Of a stretch of DNA of 32,203 bases, positions 1-8,124 are shown piece by piece. Every line of letters starts with the position of its first letter. Within the stretch, counting starts at the first letter, position 1. Origin of the DNA: Methanobrevibacter sp. (GTDB taxonomy: Archaea > Methanobacteriota > Methanobacteria > Methanobacteriales > Methanobacteriaceae); assembly GCA_017434555.1 (NCBI GenBank), contig JAFRFB010000049.1, positions 1 through 32,203 on the forward strand, in the 5' to 3' direction. The position numbers and the translations under genes are program-made. Below the pieces are notes generated by a model, which did not search any database, was not told where the DNA came from, and worked only from the letters and a program-made list of their open reading frames with translations.

Positions 1-103
1 AAACGGGCAGTTTTTTTCACACTATTTTTTTTAAATTAACTTATTTTTCATTATCTAAATTGGATATGATTTTTTAACATTGCATTATTTTTAAAATCCA
101 AAT

Positions 104-451
104 ATGATTTCAAAAATCAACAAAGTTTTTGAAAGAGCCAAAATTAAAGCAACAAAGAGGTAAGATAAAATATCAAAATTAATGTCAAATTTAACTACAA
201 TTCTAAAATTAAATTCATATGAAAAACATCTTGAAAAGCAAAAAGTAATCCGTAATCCAAAAACAATTGGATACATAGATTATCTTTTAACATTAACATT
301 TGTATTAACTATTCAAAACTTATTTTCTGAAACCAGGCATATATCCAATTATACCTTTAGGGTTGCTCTTGAAGTTTCAGATTATCTCCTTGAAGCAGGT
401 AAGTTCGAAAGGTTTTATAGGAAATGCAGATTCATGACCTTCAAAAAATAA
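104..451 (+). pseudogene. broken ORF of unknown family
   Basis: An ATG at 104 opens a frame that is interrupted by a TAA at 161-163 and then continues in the same frame to a stop at 449-451. Reading through the stop gives about 115 codons, with a basic N terminus (FERAKIKATKR) and a mixed hydrophobic stretch (YIDYLLTLTFVLTIQ). The uninterrupted part could start at the ATG at 182, but no ribosome binding site precedes it. I do not recognise the family. It lies directly before a clearly decayed DUF3800 gene, so I infer it is a remnant in the same degraded patch. It could instead be a short real gene starting at 182. Confidence 0.3.
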
Positions 452-510
452 ATCTCACGTATAACTCTTCAAAAAACTGTTTTTCAATGATTAAACAAAA
501 AGAATGTGGT

Positions 511-809
511 ATGAATTATATTTATATTGAATCAGGCGATTTGGGTAGTGATTCAGATTATTTAATAATGTAGATAAATCAAAAAATAAGGAAAAGTTTC
601 GCCAAGAATTCAACAGCTTATTTGTGCCAAGTTTAAATAATCCTAAAAGCCATTCCATAACTATAGAACATGAAGATTCCGTTAATCTTAAAGGTTTGCA
701 AATGGCTGATGTGCTATCATGGTCTGTTTATCAAAGTATCGAGCACGAAAATAATGAATATGTTGATTTAATCAAAAATTTAATTGTAAAAAGAGTATTT
801 GAAGATTAG
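511..809 (+). pseudogene. DUF3800 domain gene, frameshifted and internally deleted
   Basis: The ATG at 511 starts MNYIYIESGDLG, which matches the N-terminal signature of DUF3800 proteins (YIDESGDLG) with the Asp codon missing. This frame stops at 571-573. A second frame, open from about 552 to 809, supplies the family's C-terminal part, including the GLQMADVLSWSVY segment (the usual LQxADxxAxxxxR-like region). Intact DUF3800 proteins are about 200-250 residues, so the central core is gone. The join therefore combines a frameshift near 560-575 with a large internal deletion. DUF3800 proteins are RNase H-like in fold prediction and often travel with mobile or defence genes; that is family knowledge. 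Loss of the acidic N-terminal motif residue argues against function. Confidence 0.7.
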
Positions 810-830
810 AGAACCCCAATGCCGAAATAA

Positions 831-890
831 TGTCGCCTCCAGTGGAGACGAAGCTTAGAGGGGCTGAACTTCTAGAAGTTTTTACCTCTT
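831..890. other. GC-rich pair of hairpins
   Basis: A short island much richer in G+C than its flanks. TCGCCTCC (833-840) can pair with GGAGACGA (844-851) around a 3-nt loop with one mismatch. AACTTCTAGAAGTT (867-880) is a perfect 14-nt palindrome, flanked by AGAGG (857-861) and CCTCT (885-889), which can extend the stem. It starts about 20 nt after the stop of the decayed DUF3800 gene. It could be a structured RNA, the terminator region of the decayed gene, or the end of a lost mobile element. No reading frame through it looks coding. Confidence 0.35.
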
Positions 891-1167
891 AAATCTACAA
901 TTAAATATATAATATCAGCCATTTTTAAAGTTTTGCAATATTTATTTTAAATCTAATTTTCCAAATCATTGTTTTAAAATCATATATGATGAGATATAGA
1001 TGATTTGGACTATTTTGAAAACTCTGTTGATTTGAAAGGTTATTACTTTATTTTTGATTTAATAAACTGTTAAGCGAGAACAAATTATAAGTAATTGATA
1101 TTTCAGAGGGTGTCATCATTATATCACTTAAATATTAATTTTTCATCTTTTTTTAGTAATGGATTAC
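891..1167. other. AT-rich non-coding stretch
   Basis: Together with 810-890 this makes about 360 bases without a convincing gene. It holds only short frames, one of which (about 985-1070) reads roughly 28 residues without a start codon and could be another gene remnant. No tRNA-like cloverleaf and no long repeats were seen. The T-rich part near 1138-1155 lies after the stop of the minus-strand gene at 1168 on the complementary side. Confidence 0.3.
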
Positions 1168-1509
1168 TTATATTTCTTCTATGTTCATTTTATTATTGCA
1201 TTCATAGGCATAAGCTTCTTGCTCTAATATGTTATTGTTTGCTTTGAACCATTTTTTGAATATGGCTTCTGGGGAGTTATTATTTTTAAGAAACCCTGTT
1301 GATACAAAAAGAGTTATTAATATTTCATCAAAACATCTGGATTTGTAATAACCTTTAACTTTTGTCATATAGAGACTATCATATCCATTTTCGTTAAGTT
1401 GTTTAATCAATTCATCGATAATGTTTTCTATAGCTATGGGAATTAAATCATTATTCACATATTTGCAAAGGGGAATATGAAAAACATATTTTTTGTCTAA
1501 TTCTTTCAT
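1168..1509 (-). CDS. hypothetical protein, 113 aa
   Basis: I do not recognise this protein. It is a soluble, mixed alpha/beta-looking sequence with no membrane segment or signal peptide. Notable stretches are YVFHIPLCKYVNN near the N terminus, GYDSLYMTKVKGYYKSR in the middle and a FKKWFKANNNILEQEAYAYE helix-like region near the C terminus. The start ATG at 1507-1509 has a good ribosome binding site on the minus strand (GGAGC, about 5 nt upstream), which supports real expression. It is separated from the AMMECR1 gene by about 60 bases and could be cotranscribed with it. Codon usage resembles the neighbours. Confidence is for being a gene, not for any function. Confidence 0.65.
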   Translation of the reverse strand: MKELDKKYVFHIPLCKYVNNDLIPIAIENIIDELIKQLNENGYDSLYMTKVKGYYKSRCFDEILITLFVSTGFLKNNNSPEAIFKKWFKANNNILEQEAYAYECNNKMNIEEI

Positions 1510-1570
1510 ATTTTGCTCCGAAATAAATTAAACTTTTAAATGGATATCTTAAACTGTAAAAATATGGATT

Positions 1571-2128
1571 TTATTTAAAAATTTGTCCTTGGAATTTGTA
1601 TACGTCACAGCTTTCATCCATCCAGCTGTCTGCACTGATTCCCGCTTTCATGCAGGTGTGGTCTAAAAATTCCTCTACATCAAATCCGTTTTCCGGAGCA
1701 ACTTGAGGTAAAAGCAATCCTCTTGCATATCCCTTTTGAATTATCAATCCGTCACGCCCAATTTCTATTTCATCAAAGTATTGTTTTGGATGGGCAACTT
1801 CAATTAGTTCCGGCAGGGTTAATACGGTTACTTCAAATTCCAATTCTCCATATTCTTCTGTTTTTAACTCAGGAAATCTTGGATCATCAAATGCAGCTGC
1901 AATAGCCACATCAATTGTTGATTCGATTAAACTTTTTACAGGTTCCGGATATCCGATACATCCTCTTAATCTATGATTTTTATTTAATGTAACAAATACT
2001 CCTAAATCTTCTTTCAATTCATCAGGACAATCCTGAGGGATTGATATTCTTCTATTTGTTTCTAAATATACGGATATTGCTTCTTTAGCTACTTCGAGTA
2101 AATATTGTCCATTTTCTTCACTAATCAT
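1571..2128 (-). CDS. AMMECR1 domain protein
   Basis: A 185-residue standalone AMMECR1 domain protein. The signature RLRGCIGYPEP lies at about residues 54-64, followed by the conserved AFDDPRFPEL segment (about 99-108) and a C-terminal part with FDVEEFLDHTCMKAG. Length matches the archaeal single-domain family (TIGR00296-like). The biochemical role is not established; in other organisms the domain occurs next to Memo and radical SAM domains, hinting at a modification or radical-related role. ATG at 2126-2128 follows GGTGAT with short spacing, a typical site here. It starts 8 nt after the tldD stop, so the two are probably one transcript. Confidence 0.88.
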   Translation of the reverse strand: MISEENGQYLLEVAKEAISVYLETNRRISIPQDCPDELKEDLGVFVTLNKNHRLRGCIGYPEPVKSLIESTIDVAIAAAFDDPRFPELKTEEYGELEFEVTVLTLPELIEVAHPKQYFDEIEIGRDGLIIQKGYARGLLLPQVAPENGFDVEEFLDHTCMKAGISADSWMDESCDVYKFQGQIFK

Positions 2129-2136
2129 ATTATCAC

Positions 2137-3507
2137 CTATTTGCTTCCTCCAACCATTGCGTCATTAATTCTTGTGTGCGGTCCGCCATCTCCTACAGGT
2201 GCGGTCTGTCCGTCTTTTCCACAGAAGCCAACACTTAATTTAAAGTCATTTCCTAAAGCTTCCACATTATTCAATGTTTCTAAAATATTTCCGGATAAGG
2301 ATACATCACGCAGCGGTGTTGTCAATTCACCGTTTTCAATTTTAAATCCTTCACCTGCGTTGAATTGGAATATTCCTTTACCGGTATCCACTTGTCCTCC
2401 TCTTGAACCTTTCAGATAAATTCCGTCATGAATATCTTCTATTAACTCTTCAAATGTCATATCTCCAGGCTGTAAGTATGTATTACTCATTCTTACTATT
2501 GGTGCATCACTTATAATTGACCTTGCATTTCCTGAAGATTTCATATCAAATTTGGATGCGGTTTCTCTTGAGGATAATAATGATATTAATTCTCCATCTT
2601 TAACCAGTTGATTAGGTTTTGTTTTTACACCTTCCACATCATAAGGATAATATCCAAATCCGTCTTTAATTGTTGCATCATCAAAGATATTTACTATGTC
2701 TGAAGCTATTTTTGTGTTTAACTTATTTTTGAGAATGGAATCGTTTTGCAATATCAAATCTGCTTCAGTAGCATGTCCCAATGCTTCATGTATCATTACC
2801 CCGGTTAATTCCGGATCAGCTATTATTTTAAACTTACCTGATGGAGCATTTTCAGCTTTCAGTAATCTGTTTGCCTTATCTCCTACTTTTCTTCCGAACT
2901 CTTCAATGTCAGCATTTTTAATTAATTCAAATCCTTTTACTCCGCCAATGCTGCCGTGTCCAAACTGGATTATCTGGCCGTCTGTTGCTGTTGCATTTAA
3001 AGCCATTCTCACACGGCTTGTTTTTACCTGAATCTGTGTGCCTTCACTGTTTAGGAAGAGTTCATTAGATTCAATATCTCCATAGCCTACGGTGGTACTG
3101 TTTACTTCATCAATATTTGCACTGTCGCTGGCTTCTTTCATTATATCCTGTTTTTCTTCAATGGATACGTCTTCAAATGGTATTTTAACATCGGTAGCTA
3201 TTTTATCTTTAATGATTTCACTTTCAGCCAGTTCAACATCTCCTTTCAGGGAGTTTGAAAGTTTAAGTGCAGTTTCTGTAATTTCATCAAATTTGGATAA
3301 GTCTGTTGTGTATGCAAATCCCCATGCACCATTATTAAGTACTCTGATTCTTGCAGAGATACTCATTCCTGTGTTTATTTCATCAATTTCTCCATCTTTC
3401 ATTAATATTGATGTACTGTTTCCCTTTCCTGCTCTAATGTCTATATAGTCAACTTTGGGAATTGTTTTTTCTATAACTTTTTCGAATAAGTTAATATAGT
3501 CTTCCAT
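2137..3507 (-). CDS. tldD: TldD-type metalloprotease
   Basis: Member of the TldD/PmbA zinc peptidase family. In E. coli TldD and TldE act together to trim unfolded peptides, for example in microcin B17 maturation and CcdA degradation. The zinc-binding motif [11 protein letters not shown] is at about residues 240-250 and is the catalytic HExxxH form typical of TldD; TldE/PmbA lacks it. The C terminus with [15 protein letters not shown] is also characteristic. A TTG at 3519 would add four residues, but GTGAT at 3511-3515 on the minus strand is a ribosome binding site for the ATG at 3505-3507, which I chose, giving 456 residues. No TldE partner is in this window. It lies upstream of the AMMECR1 gene in a tight pair and diverges from the flavoprotein gene at 3621. 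Confidence 0.88.
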   Translation of the reverse strand: MEDYINLFEKVIEKTIPKVDYIDIRAGKGNSTSILMKDGEIDEINTGMSISARIRVLNNGAWGFAYTTDLSKFDEITETALKLSNSLKGDVELAESEIIKDKIATDVKIPFEDVSIEEKQDIMKEASDSANIDEVNSTTVGYGDIESNELFLNSEGTQIQVKTSRVRMALNATATDGQIIQFGHGSIGGVKGFELIKNADIEEFGRKVGDKANRLLKAENAPSGKFKIIADPELTGVMIHEALGHATEADLILQNDSILKNKLNTKIASDIVNIFDDATIKDGFGYYPYDVEGVKTKPNQLVKDGELISLLSSRETASKFDMKSSGNARSIISDAPIVRMSNTYLQPGDMTFEELIEDIHDGIYLKGSRGGQVDTGKGIFQFNAGEGFKIENGELTTPLRDVSLSGNILETLNNVEALGNDFKLSVGFCGKDGQTAPVGDGGPHTRINDAMVGGSK

Positions 3508-3620
3508 TCTATCACTCAAAATGTTAAATCATTAAATACTTTGAATTTCATAATACTTAATATTTTTATAGTAGTATGAAAAAATATAACAATTGATATA
3601 ATTTAATTTGGTGATTTTTA

Positions 3621-4826
3621 ATGGTTATTATTGTTGGTACCGGTGCCGGAGGAGCAATTATTGCTTATGAACTGGCAAAAGATAATATTCCTGTAACAAT
3701 TATTGAGAAAGGCCCCTTTATTGATTCAAAAGATGCATTCAATTACTATGATGCATACAGTGATGATGTGGACTTGCTTACAACCACATGTATTGGTGGG
3801 GCAACGATAGTTTCAATGTCCAATATGGTTCGGGCATTGGATGAGGAATTGCATGACTATGATATAGATATCTCTAAAGAATATGAGTATGTTGAGGACT
3901 TGATTAATGTACATCAATTAGATGATTCACATATCGGCAAAGGAACCCAATTGTTTTTAGATGCTGGACGTGAACTTGGATTAAACACACTCAAAATGCC
4001 AAAGGCAATAAGGGAAGAGGATTGTATTCAATGTGGTAAATGTGCCTTCGGATGTCCTGCTGATGCAAAATGGTCTGGAAAGGATTTCGTTGAAATGGCA
4101 GTTGATGTTGGAGCAACATTAATAACTGATGCTGAAGTTTGTGAAGTAATTGTTGAAGATTCAAAAGCCAAAGGAGTTAAATATATAAAAGATGGAGTTG
4201 AAAAATCCATTTTTGCAGATACTGTCGTTTTATCTGCAGGAGCTATTGGTTCAGTATTAATATTGAGAAAAACCGGAATCGATGCTGGACGAGAATTATT
4301 CTTTGATCCTTTCGTAACTGTTGGAGGATATTTAAAAGATATAAATTTCAATACTGAAGTTCAAATGGCTGGTTTGGTTATAGGAAAAAGCTTTGTTTTA
4401 TCTCCTCATTTTTCATCATTCACTATTAATAATATTGAAGATGAACAGGTTGAAAATAAGGATATCTTAAGCATTATGGTTAAAACAGCCGATGATGGAA
4501 AAGGTTATGTTGATGATGATGGTGATGTTGTAAAAATCAACACAATCCATGATATTCAAGCTTTGGCTGAAGGTGTTGCCACTGCAGGGTTTATTTTAGA
4601 AAAAGCAGGTGTAGACCCATCATCCATTGCATCAACAGTTTATAGGGGAGCCCATCCTGGAGGAACTGCACCTATAGGAAAAATTGTCGATTCTAATCAG
4701 GAAACAGAAATTAAGGGTCTCTTTGTAAGTGATGCAAGTGTCTTACCAGTATCTCCTGGAAAACCACCTATTTTAACAATACTTGCTCTATCAAAAAGGC
4801 TTTCTGATTATTTAAAAAATAAATAA
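3621..4826 (+). CDS. GMC-type FAD oxidoreductase with a 4Fe-4S motif
   Basis: A 401-residue flavoprotein. The N terminus MVIIVGTGAGGA is a Rossmann GxGxxG site for the FAD ADP moiety, with the acidic end of strand 2 at IIEKG (about 28-31). The C-terminal third has the GMC-family segment HPGGTAPIG (about 349-357) and GLFVSDASVLPVSPG, where the GMC active-site histidine region lies. Between them, CIQCGKCAFGC (Cys135, 138, 141, 145) has the spacing of a ferredoxin-type 4Fe-4S ligand set, so electrons probably pass from FAD to a cluster rather than to oxygen. The substrate is unknown; it could be an alcohol or a polyol-like group. GGTGAT precedes the ATG. It diverges from tldD and converges with pyrI, 5 nt from its stop. 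Confidence 0.8.
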   Translation: MVIIVGTGAGGAIIAYELAKDNIPVTIIEKGPFIDSKDAFNYYDAYSDDVDLLTTTCIGGATIVSMSNMVRALDEELHDYDIDISKEYEYVEDLINVHQLDDSHIGKGTQLFLDAGRELGLNTLKMPKAIREEDCIQCGKCAFGCPADAKWSGKDFVEMAVDVGATLITDAEVCEVIVEDSKAKGVKYIKDGVEKSIFADTVVLSAGAIGSVLILRKTGIDAGRELFFDPFVTVGGYLKDINFNTEVQMAGLVIGKSFVLSPHFSSFTINNIEDEQVENKDILSIMVKTADDGKGYVDDDGDVVKINTIHDIQALAEGVATAGFILEKAGVDPSSIASTVYRGAHPGGTAPIGKIVDSNQETEIKGLFVSDASVLPVSPGKPPILTILALSKRLSDYLKNK

Positions 4827-4831
4827 GAAGA

Positions 4832-5299
4832 TTATTCGAATTGTTTTTCGATATCTTCATTTTTTATTAATTTTTCACAGTAATGGCATCTAAGTACTGG
4901 TGGCTGTGATTCAATTACTCTGAATTTTGAAGTAATCGGTTCATTTTCATAATTTGTAATGCATTTATTGTTGGTACATTTGATAATAGATGTAATTTCG
5001 TTTGGAAGAATTATCTTATCTTTTTTAATAACTTCATAGTCTCTAATAATGTTTATTGTTGCTTTTGGAGCTATTAATGCGATTTGATTTAATTCTTCAT
5101 GGTCAATTTCTCTATTTTCAATTTTTACAATGTCTTTTCTTCCAGTTTCCCCAGAAGAAACATTCATTGCCACAGTTACATTTATAACTTCTTCATCTGG
5201 AAGGCCTAGAATTTTAAGGATGTGAAGAGCCTTATTTGCTGTAATGTGGTCAATTACTGTACCATTTTCAATTGCTTTAATTTTCAATTCAGATTTCAT
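4832..5299 (-). CDS. pyrI: aspartate carbamoyltransferase regulatory subunit
   Basis: PyrI binds the catalytic PyrB trimers and transmits nucleotide control in pyrimidine synthesis. The N-terminal allosteric domain shows [19 protein letters not shown] (about 10-28). The C-terminal zinc domain has the expected CxxxxC and CxxC ligands at Cys108, Cys113, Cys138 and Cys141. I chose the ATG at 5297-5299 (155 aa, usual length); an upstream in-frame GTG at 5311 would overlap the GGAG ribosome binding site used by this ATG. It begins 1 nt after the flavodoxin stop, as the last gene of a minus-strand operon. No pyrB is in this window. Confidence 0.95.
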   Translation of the reverse strand: MKSELKIKAIENGTVIDHITANKALHILKILGLPDEEVINVTVAMNVSSGETGRKDIVKIENREIDHEELNQIALIAPKATINIIRDYEVIKKDKIILPNEITSIIKCTNNKCITNYENEPITSKFRVIESQPPVLRCHYCEKLIKNEDIEKQFE

Positions 5300-5300
5300 T

Positions 5301-5801
5301 TTATGCTCCACTGTACATTTTTAAAACCAATGTTTGAATAATTCCTTCAGTATCATTAATTATGTCTTCCGGGCTTTTGTCTTTTGTATTCAGTGAAAAG
5401 CTTTCTACAACTCTTGCTCCACGAAAGCTGACTTTTTCGTCAAGTCTTTCAAGGGTTGTTTCCTCGGATCCGTCTTTAGTCATGGTTGTAAATAATATCA
5501 CGTCTTTTCCTGTCCAATTGCATCTGTCAATCAATGTAATGATTGCTGGAGTAGGTTTGCCTGCCCATGTTGGTGTTCCAATATAAATTAAATCATAATC
5601 TGTTAAATCAAGCTTTTCGGGAGAAATTTCAGTTTTTGATTCCCTAAACGCATCAACAGATGATAACAATCTATTTGCAAAACCTTTTCTATTTTTTAAA
5701 TCTTTTATTCCTATTATATCAGCTTTCAAGTGCATTGATAATGTTCGAGCCATTACTTTTGTGCTGCCACTGTCTGAATAATAGATTATTAATGTTTTCA
5801 T
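5301..5801 (-). CDS. flavodoxin family protein
   Basis: A 166-residue flavodoxin-like protein. The N terminus [16 protein letters not shown] contains the phosphate-binding loop for FMN (SDSGST, about residues 9-14), and [14 protein letters not shown] (about 73-86) is the isoalloxazine-contacting loop. It probably transfers electrons or reduces a small substrate in the cytoplasm. GGAGGA lies just before the ATG. It is packed between argC (9 nt) and pyrI (1 nt) in a biosynthetic operon, which does not by itself reveal the partner. It could be a WrbA/FldA-like electron carrier or a menaquinone-independent flavodoxin-type oxidoreductase. Confidence 0.85.
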   Translation of the reverse strand: MKTLIIYYSDSGSTKVMARTLSMHLKADIIGIKDLKNRKGFANRLLSSVDAFRESKTEISPEKLDLTDYDLIYIGTPTWAGKPTPAIITLIDRCNWTGKDVILFTTMTKDGSEETTLERLDEKVSFRGARVVESFSLNTKDKSPEDIINDTEGIIQTLVLKMYSGA

Positions 5802-5810
5802 TTTTCCTCC

Positions 5811-6824
5811 TTATGGATGAAGACCGAAGTGTTTTAAACCAGTATTTTCTTCAATTCCAAGTATGATATTCATGTTTTGAATAGCTTGGCCGGAAGCGCC
5901 TTTTACAAGGTTATCGATAGCAGATAACATGACAATTCTTCCAGTTTCATCAATTTCAAATCCGCCTATGTGTACAAAGTTTGATCCTCTAACTGAACTT
6001 AAATGTGGAATTTCACCTTCATCCATTAATTTGATGAAGTACTCATCACCATATTCTTTTTCATAAACTTCTCTTAATTCTTCTTTTGTTATATCTTTAA
6101 TTAAGAAACTGTGGCTTGTTGTTTGTATTCCACGGATAACTGGGATTAAATGAGGTGTAAATGATACTTTAACATCATCAAAACCGTGCAATTCCTGTTG
6201 AATTTCTGACATGTGTCTGTGTGAAGTTATTTTATATGGATTTAAATTGTCGGCAATATTTGGATAATGGGTAGTTGCGGAAGCATTGACACCGGCTCCA
6301 CTAACACCACTTTTTGAATCTATAACTATCCTATCAACTAAATTGTTTTTAACTAAAGGATAGGATGATAAAATTGCACCTGTTGGGAAACATCCCGGAT
6401 TTGCAACCAATTTAGCTTTTTTAATTTCATCTCTGTATAACTCAGGAAGTCCAAATACTCCTTTGTTATCTTTATCAGTGTGTTCCATGCCGTACCATTT
6501 TTCATAAACTTCCGTGTCTCTGTATCTGTAGTCTCCACTTAAATCAACGACTTTTGTTCCGGTTTCTAAGATTTCAGGAACAATTTTCATTGATGCACCA
6601 TGAGGCGTTGCAGTAAATACAACGTCCACATCTAATTCGTCTGGTTCTTTATTGTTAAATACAAGTCCTGAATCTCTAATGTGTGGATGAATCTTATGTG
6701 CAGGAACTCCATCATATTGTCTTGATGTAATGTCTGTTATTTCCACTTCAGGATGGTTTAATAACATTCTTAAAAGTTCTCCCCCTGTATATCCACTTGC
6801 TCCAATTATTGCTACTTTATACAT
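5811..6824 (-). CDS. argC: N-acetyl-gamma-glutamyl-phosphate reductase
   Basis: ArgC reduces N-acetylglutamyl phosphate to the semialdehyde with NADPH, the third step of arginine (ornithine) synthesis. [16 protein letters not shown] (about 6-21) is the NADP-binding loop. [10 protein letters not shown] holds the catalytic cysteine, Cys145, and [11 protein letters not shown] (about 202-212) carries the conserved substrate-site histidine. The length of 337 residues matches the family. ATG at 6822-6824 follows GAGG. It lies 10 nt after ribL and 9 nt before the flavodoxin gene in the minus-strand operon. The other arginine genes are outside the window. Confidence 0.96.
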   Translation of the reverse strand: MYKVAIIGASGYTGGELLRMLLNHPEVEITDITSRQYDGVPAHKIHPHIRDSGLVFNNKEPDELDVDVVFTATPHGASMKIVPEILETGTKVVDLSGDYRYRDTEVYEKWYGMEHTDKDNKGVFGLPELYRDEIKKAKLVANPGCFPTGAILSSYPLVKNNLVDRIVIDSKSGVSGAGVNASATTHYPNIADNLNPYKITSHRHMSEIQQELHGFDDVKVSFTPHLIPVIRGIQTTSHSFLIKDITKEELREVYEKEYGDEYFIKLMDEGEIPHLSSVRGSNFVHIGGFEIDETGRIVMLSAIDNLVKGASGQAIQNMNIILGIEENTGLKHFGLHP

Positions 6825-6834
6825 TTTTATTCCT

Positions 6835-7296
6835 CTATTCGCAGTTATCTAAAATTTTTCCTTCGAAATCGGTATTTTTAATCTTTTTAATAATCTTACA
6901 GCTGCTGTCCAATTCGTCCTGATGATAAACACTTACGCGTTGAACTCGAGCTTTAAGACCTCTATTATCAATTTCTTTTTGTAATTTACTAACGTTATGA
7001 GTTTGATCTGGTCCAATAGCTATTATGTCCGGGTCAATTTCTTCTACAATTTTAAAAATATCTCCTTCTTCGTTACCAAGATATGCTTCATCAACTGGTT
7101 TTAACATTTTAATCAATTCTAAACGTTGATTTTCACCAACAATTGGGACTCTTTTTCTTTTCTCTACAGTTGAGTCTCTTGCAACTACTACATAAAGTTT
7201 GGATTTATATCCTCCAAGGTTTTTTGCTTCCTGCAGGTAAATTCCATGTCCTGGATGTAATAAATCAAATGTTCCACTAGCCATTACCTTTTTCAT
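6835..7296 (-). CDS. ribL: archaeal FAD synthetase (FMN adenylyltransferase)
   Basis: A 153-residue nucleotidyltransferase of the RibL type described in Methanocaldococcus (MJ1179), which makes FAD from FMN and [21 protein letters not shown] contains the HxGH motif (His14-His17), and the nucleotide loop [10 protein letters not shown] is at about 91-100. Two C-terminal cysteines (Cys133 and Cys152) match the conserved pair known in RibL. GGTAG precedes the ATG. It is packed between hisA (4 nt) and argC. Generic cytidyltransferases share the fold, but length, archaeal context and the cysteines favour RibL. Confidence 0.88.
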   Translation of the reverse strand: MKKVMASGTFDLLHPGHGIYLQEAKNLGGYKSKLYVVVARDSTVEKRKRVPIVGENQRLELIKMLKPVDEAYLGNEEGDIFKIVEEIDPDIIAIGPDQTHNVSKLQKEIDNRGLKARVQRVSVYHQDELDSSCKIIKKIKNTDFEGKILDNCE

Positions 7297-7300
7297 TATA

Positions 7301-8038
7301 CTACCTCTTCTGGTATTTTAAAGCTTCTTTTAAATTAATTTTATCTTTGTAAAGTGCTGAACCGATTACAATTCCTTCAACACCACTTTCATTTAGTTTT
7401 TTAATATCTTCTATTGTTGTAATTCCTCCGGAATAAACAATAGGTAAGTCTACAGATTTTTTAAGTTCAATTACAGGGTCTGTGTAAAATCCACCCAGCA
7501 GGCCTTCAACATCAACATTTGTAAATAAGATACTGCCTGCGCCATGCTCTTTAAATTCATTTGATAATTCCACAGGGCTTTTATCCACTTTTTCCTGCCA
7601 TCCTTTAATGACAACCTTATTGTCTTTGCTGTCAAGAGAAATCATTATTCTGTCGCTGCCGTATTCATCTGACAATTGTGTAATAGTTTTTGGGTTTTGA
7701 ATTCCCATGGTTCCTATAATCAAACGTTCAATATCCAAATCAAGGAGTTCACGGGCATATTCGATACTTCTGATTCCACCGCCCAATTGGATCGGCACGG
7801 AAACTTCCTTCAATATTTTTTTAATTACCGGCAAACTGGTTTTTCCGTCAATTGTTCCATCCAAGTCAATAACATGGATATTTTTAGCACCTTCATTTTC
7901 CCAATGAAGAGCAACATTTTCTGGATTTTCAATTTCAACCATTTCACTGCCCGGTTGGCCTTGAACAAGCTGTACACATTTGCCGTTTTTAATATCTACT
8001 GCAGGCATTATTAACATTTCATCTTTATTGAATGACAT
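7301..8038 (-). CDS. hisA: ProFAR isomerase (histidine biosynthesis)
   Basis: HisA isomerises ProFAR to PRFAR in histidine synthesis. It is a TIM barrel with the phosphate-binding motifs QLGGGIRS (about 84-91) and YSGGITT near residues 203-209, and the catalytic aspartates fit Asp15 (MPAVDI) and Asp136 (ISLDS). Length of 245 residues is normal. HisF is a close relative but would have different motifs around the first aspartate (CLDVD). A short AGG is the only ribosome binding site before the ATG. It is the first gene of the operon and shares an 86-nt divergent promoter region with the AraC-family gene. Confidence 0.95.
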   Translation of the reverse strand: MSFNKDEMLIMPAVDIKNGKCVQLVQGQPGSEMVEIENPENVALHWENEGAKNIHVIDLDGTIDGKTSLPVIKKILKEVSVPIQLGGGIRSIEYARELLDLDIERLIIGTMGIQNPKTITQLSDEYGSDRIMISLDSKDNKVVIKGWQEKVDKSPVELSNEFKEHGAGSILFTNVDVEGLLGGFYTDPVIELKKSVDLPIVYSGGITTIEDIKKLNESGVEGIVIGSALYKDKINLKEALKYQKR

Positions 8039-8091
8039 TTGGATTTTTCCTGTAACTTTTTTATTATAATATAACTATTTGTTTTGAAATC

Positions 8092-8100
8092 TTTTATAAG
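8092..8100 (+). promoter_or_regulatory. TATA box of the AraC-family gene, leaderless start
   Basis: TTTTATAAG is centred about 29 nt before the ATG at 8125, so transcription should begin at or within a few bases of the start codon. No Shine-Dalgarno-like sequence lies between them, so the mRNA is probably leaderless. Confidence 0.55.
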
Positions 8101-8124
8101 TATTGATATTTATAATTATACTAT

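Noticed and set aside
91-276. Minus-strand ORF at the left end
   Set aside because: Phe/Ile-rich translation typical of AT-rich noise and without a start signal; the plus-strand remnant is a slightly better explanation.
2105-3448. Plus-strand ORFs opposite AMMECR1 and tldD
   Set aside because: Antisense frames left by the codon pattern of the real genes; low-complexity Ser/Pro/Leu-rich translations and no ribosome binding sites.
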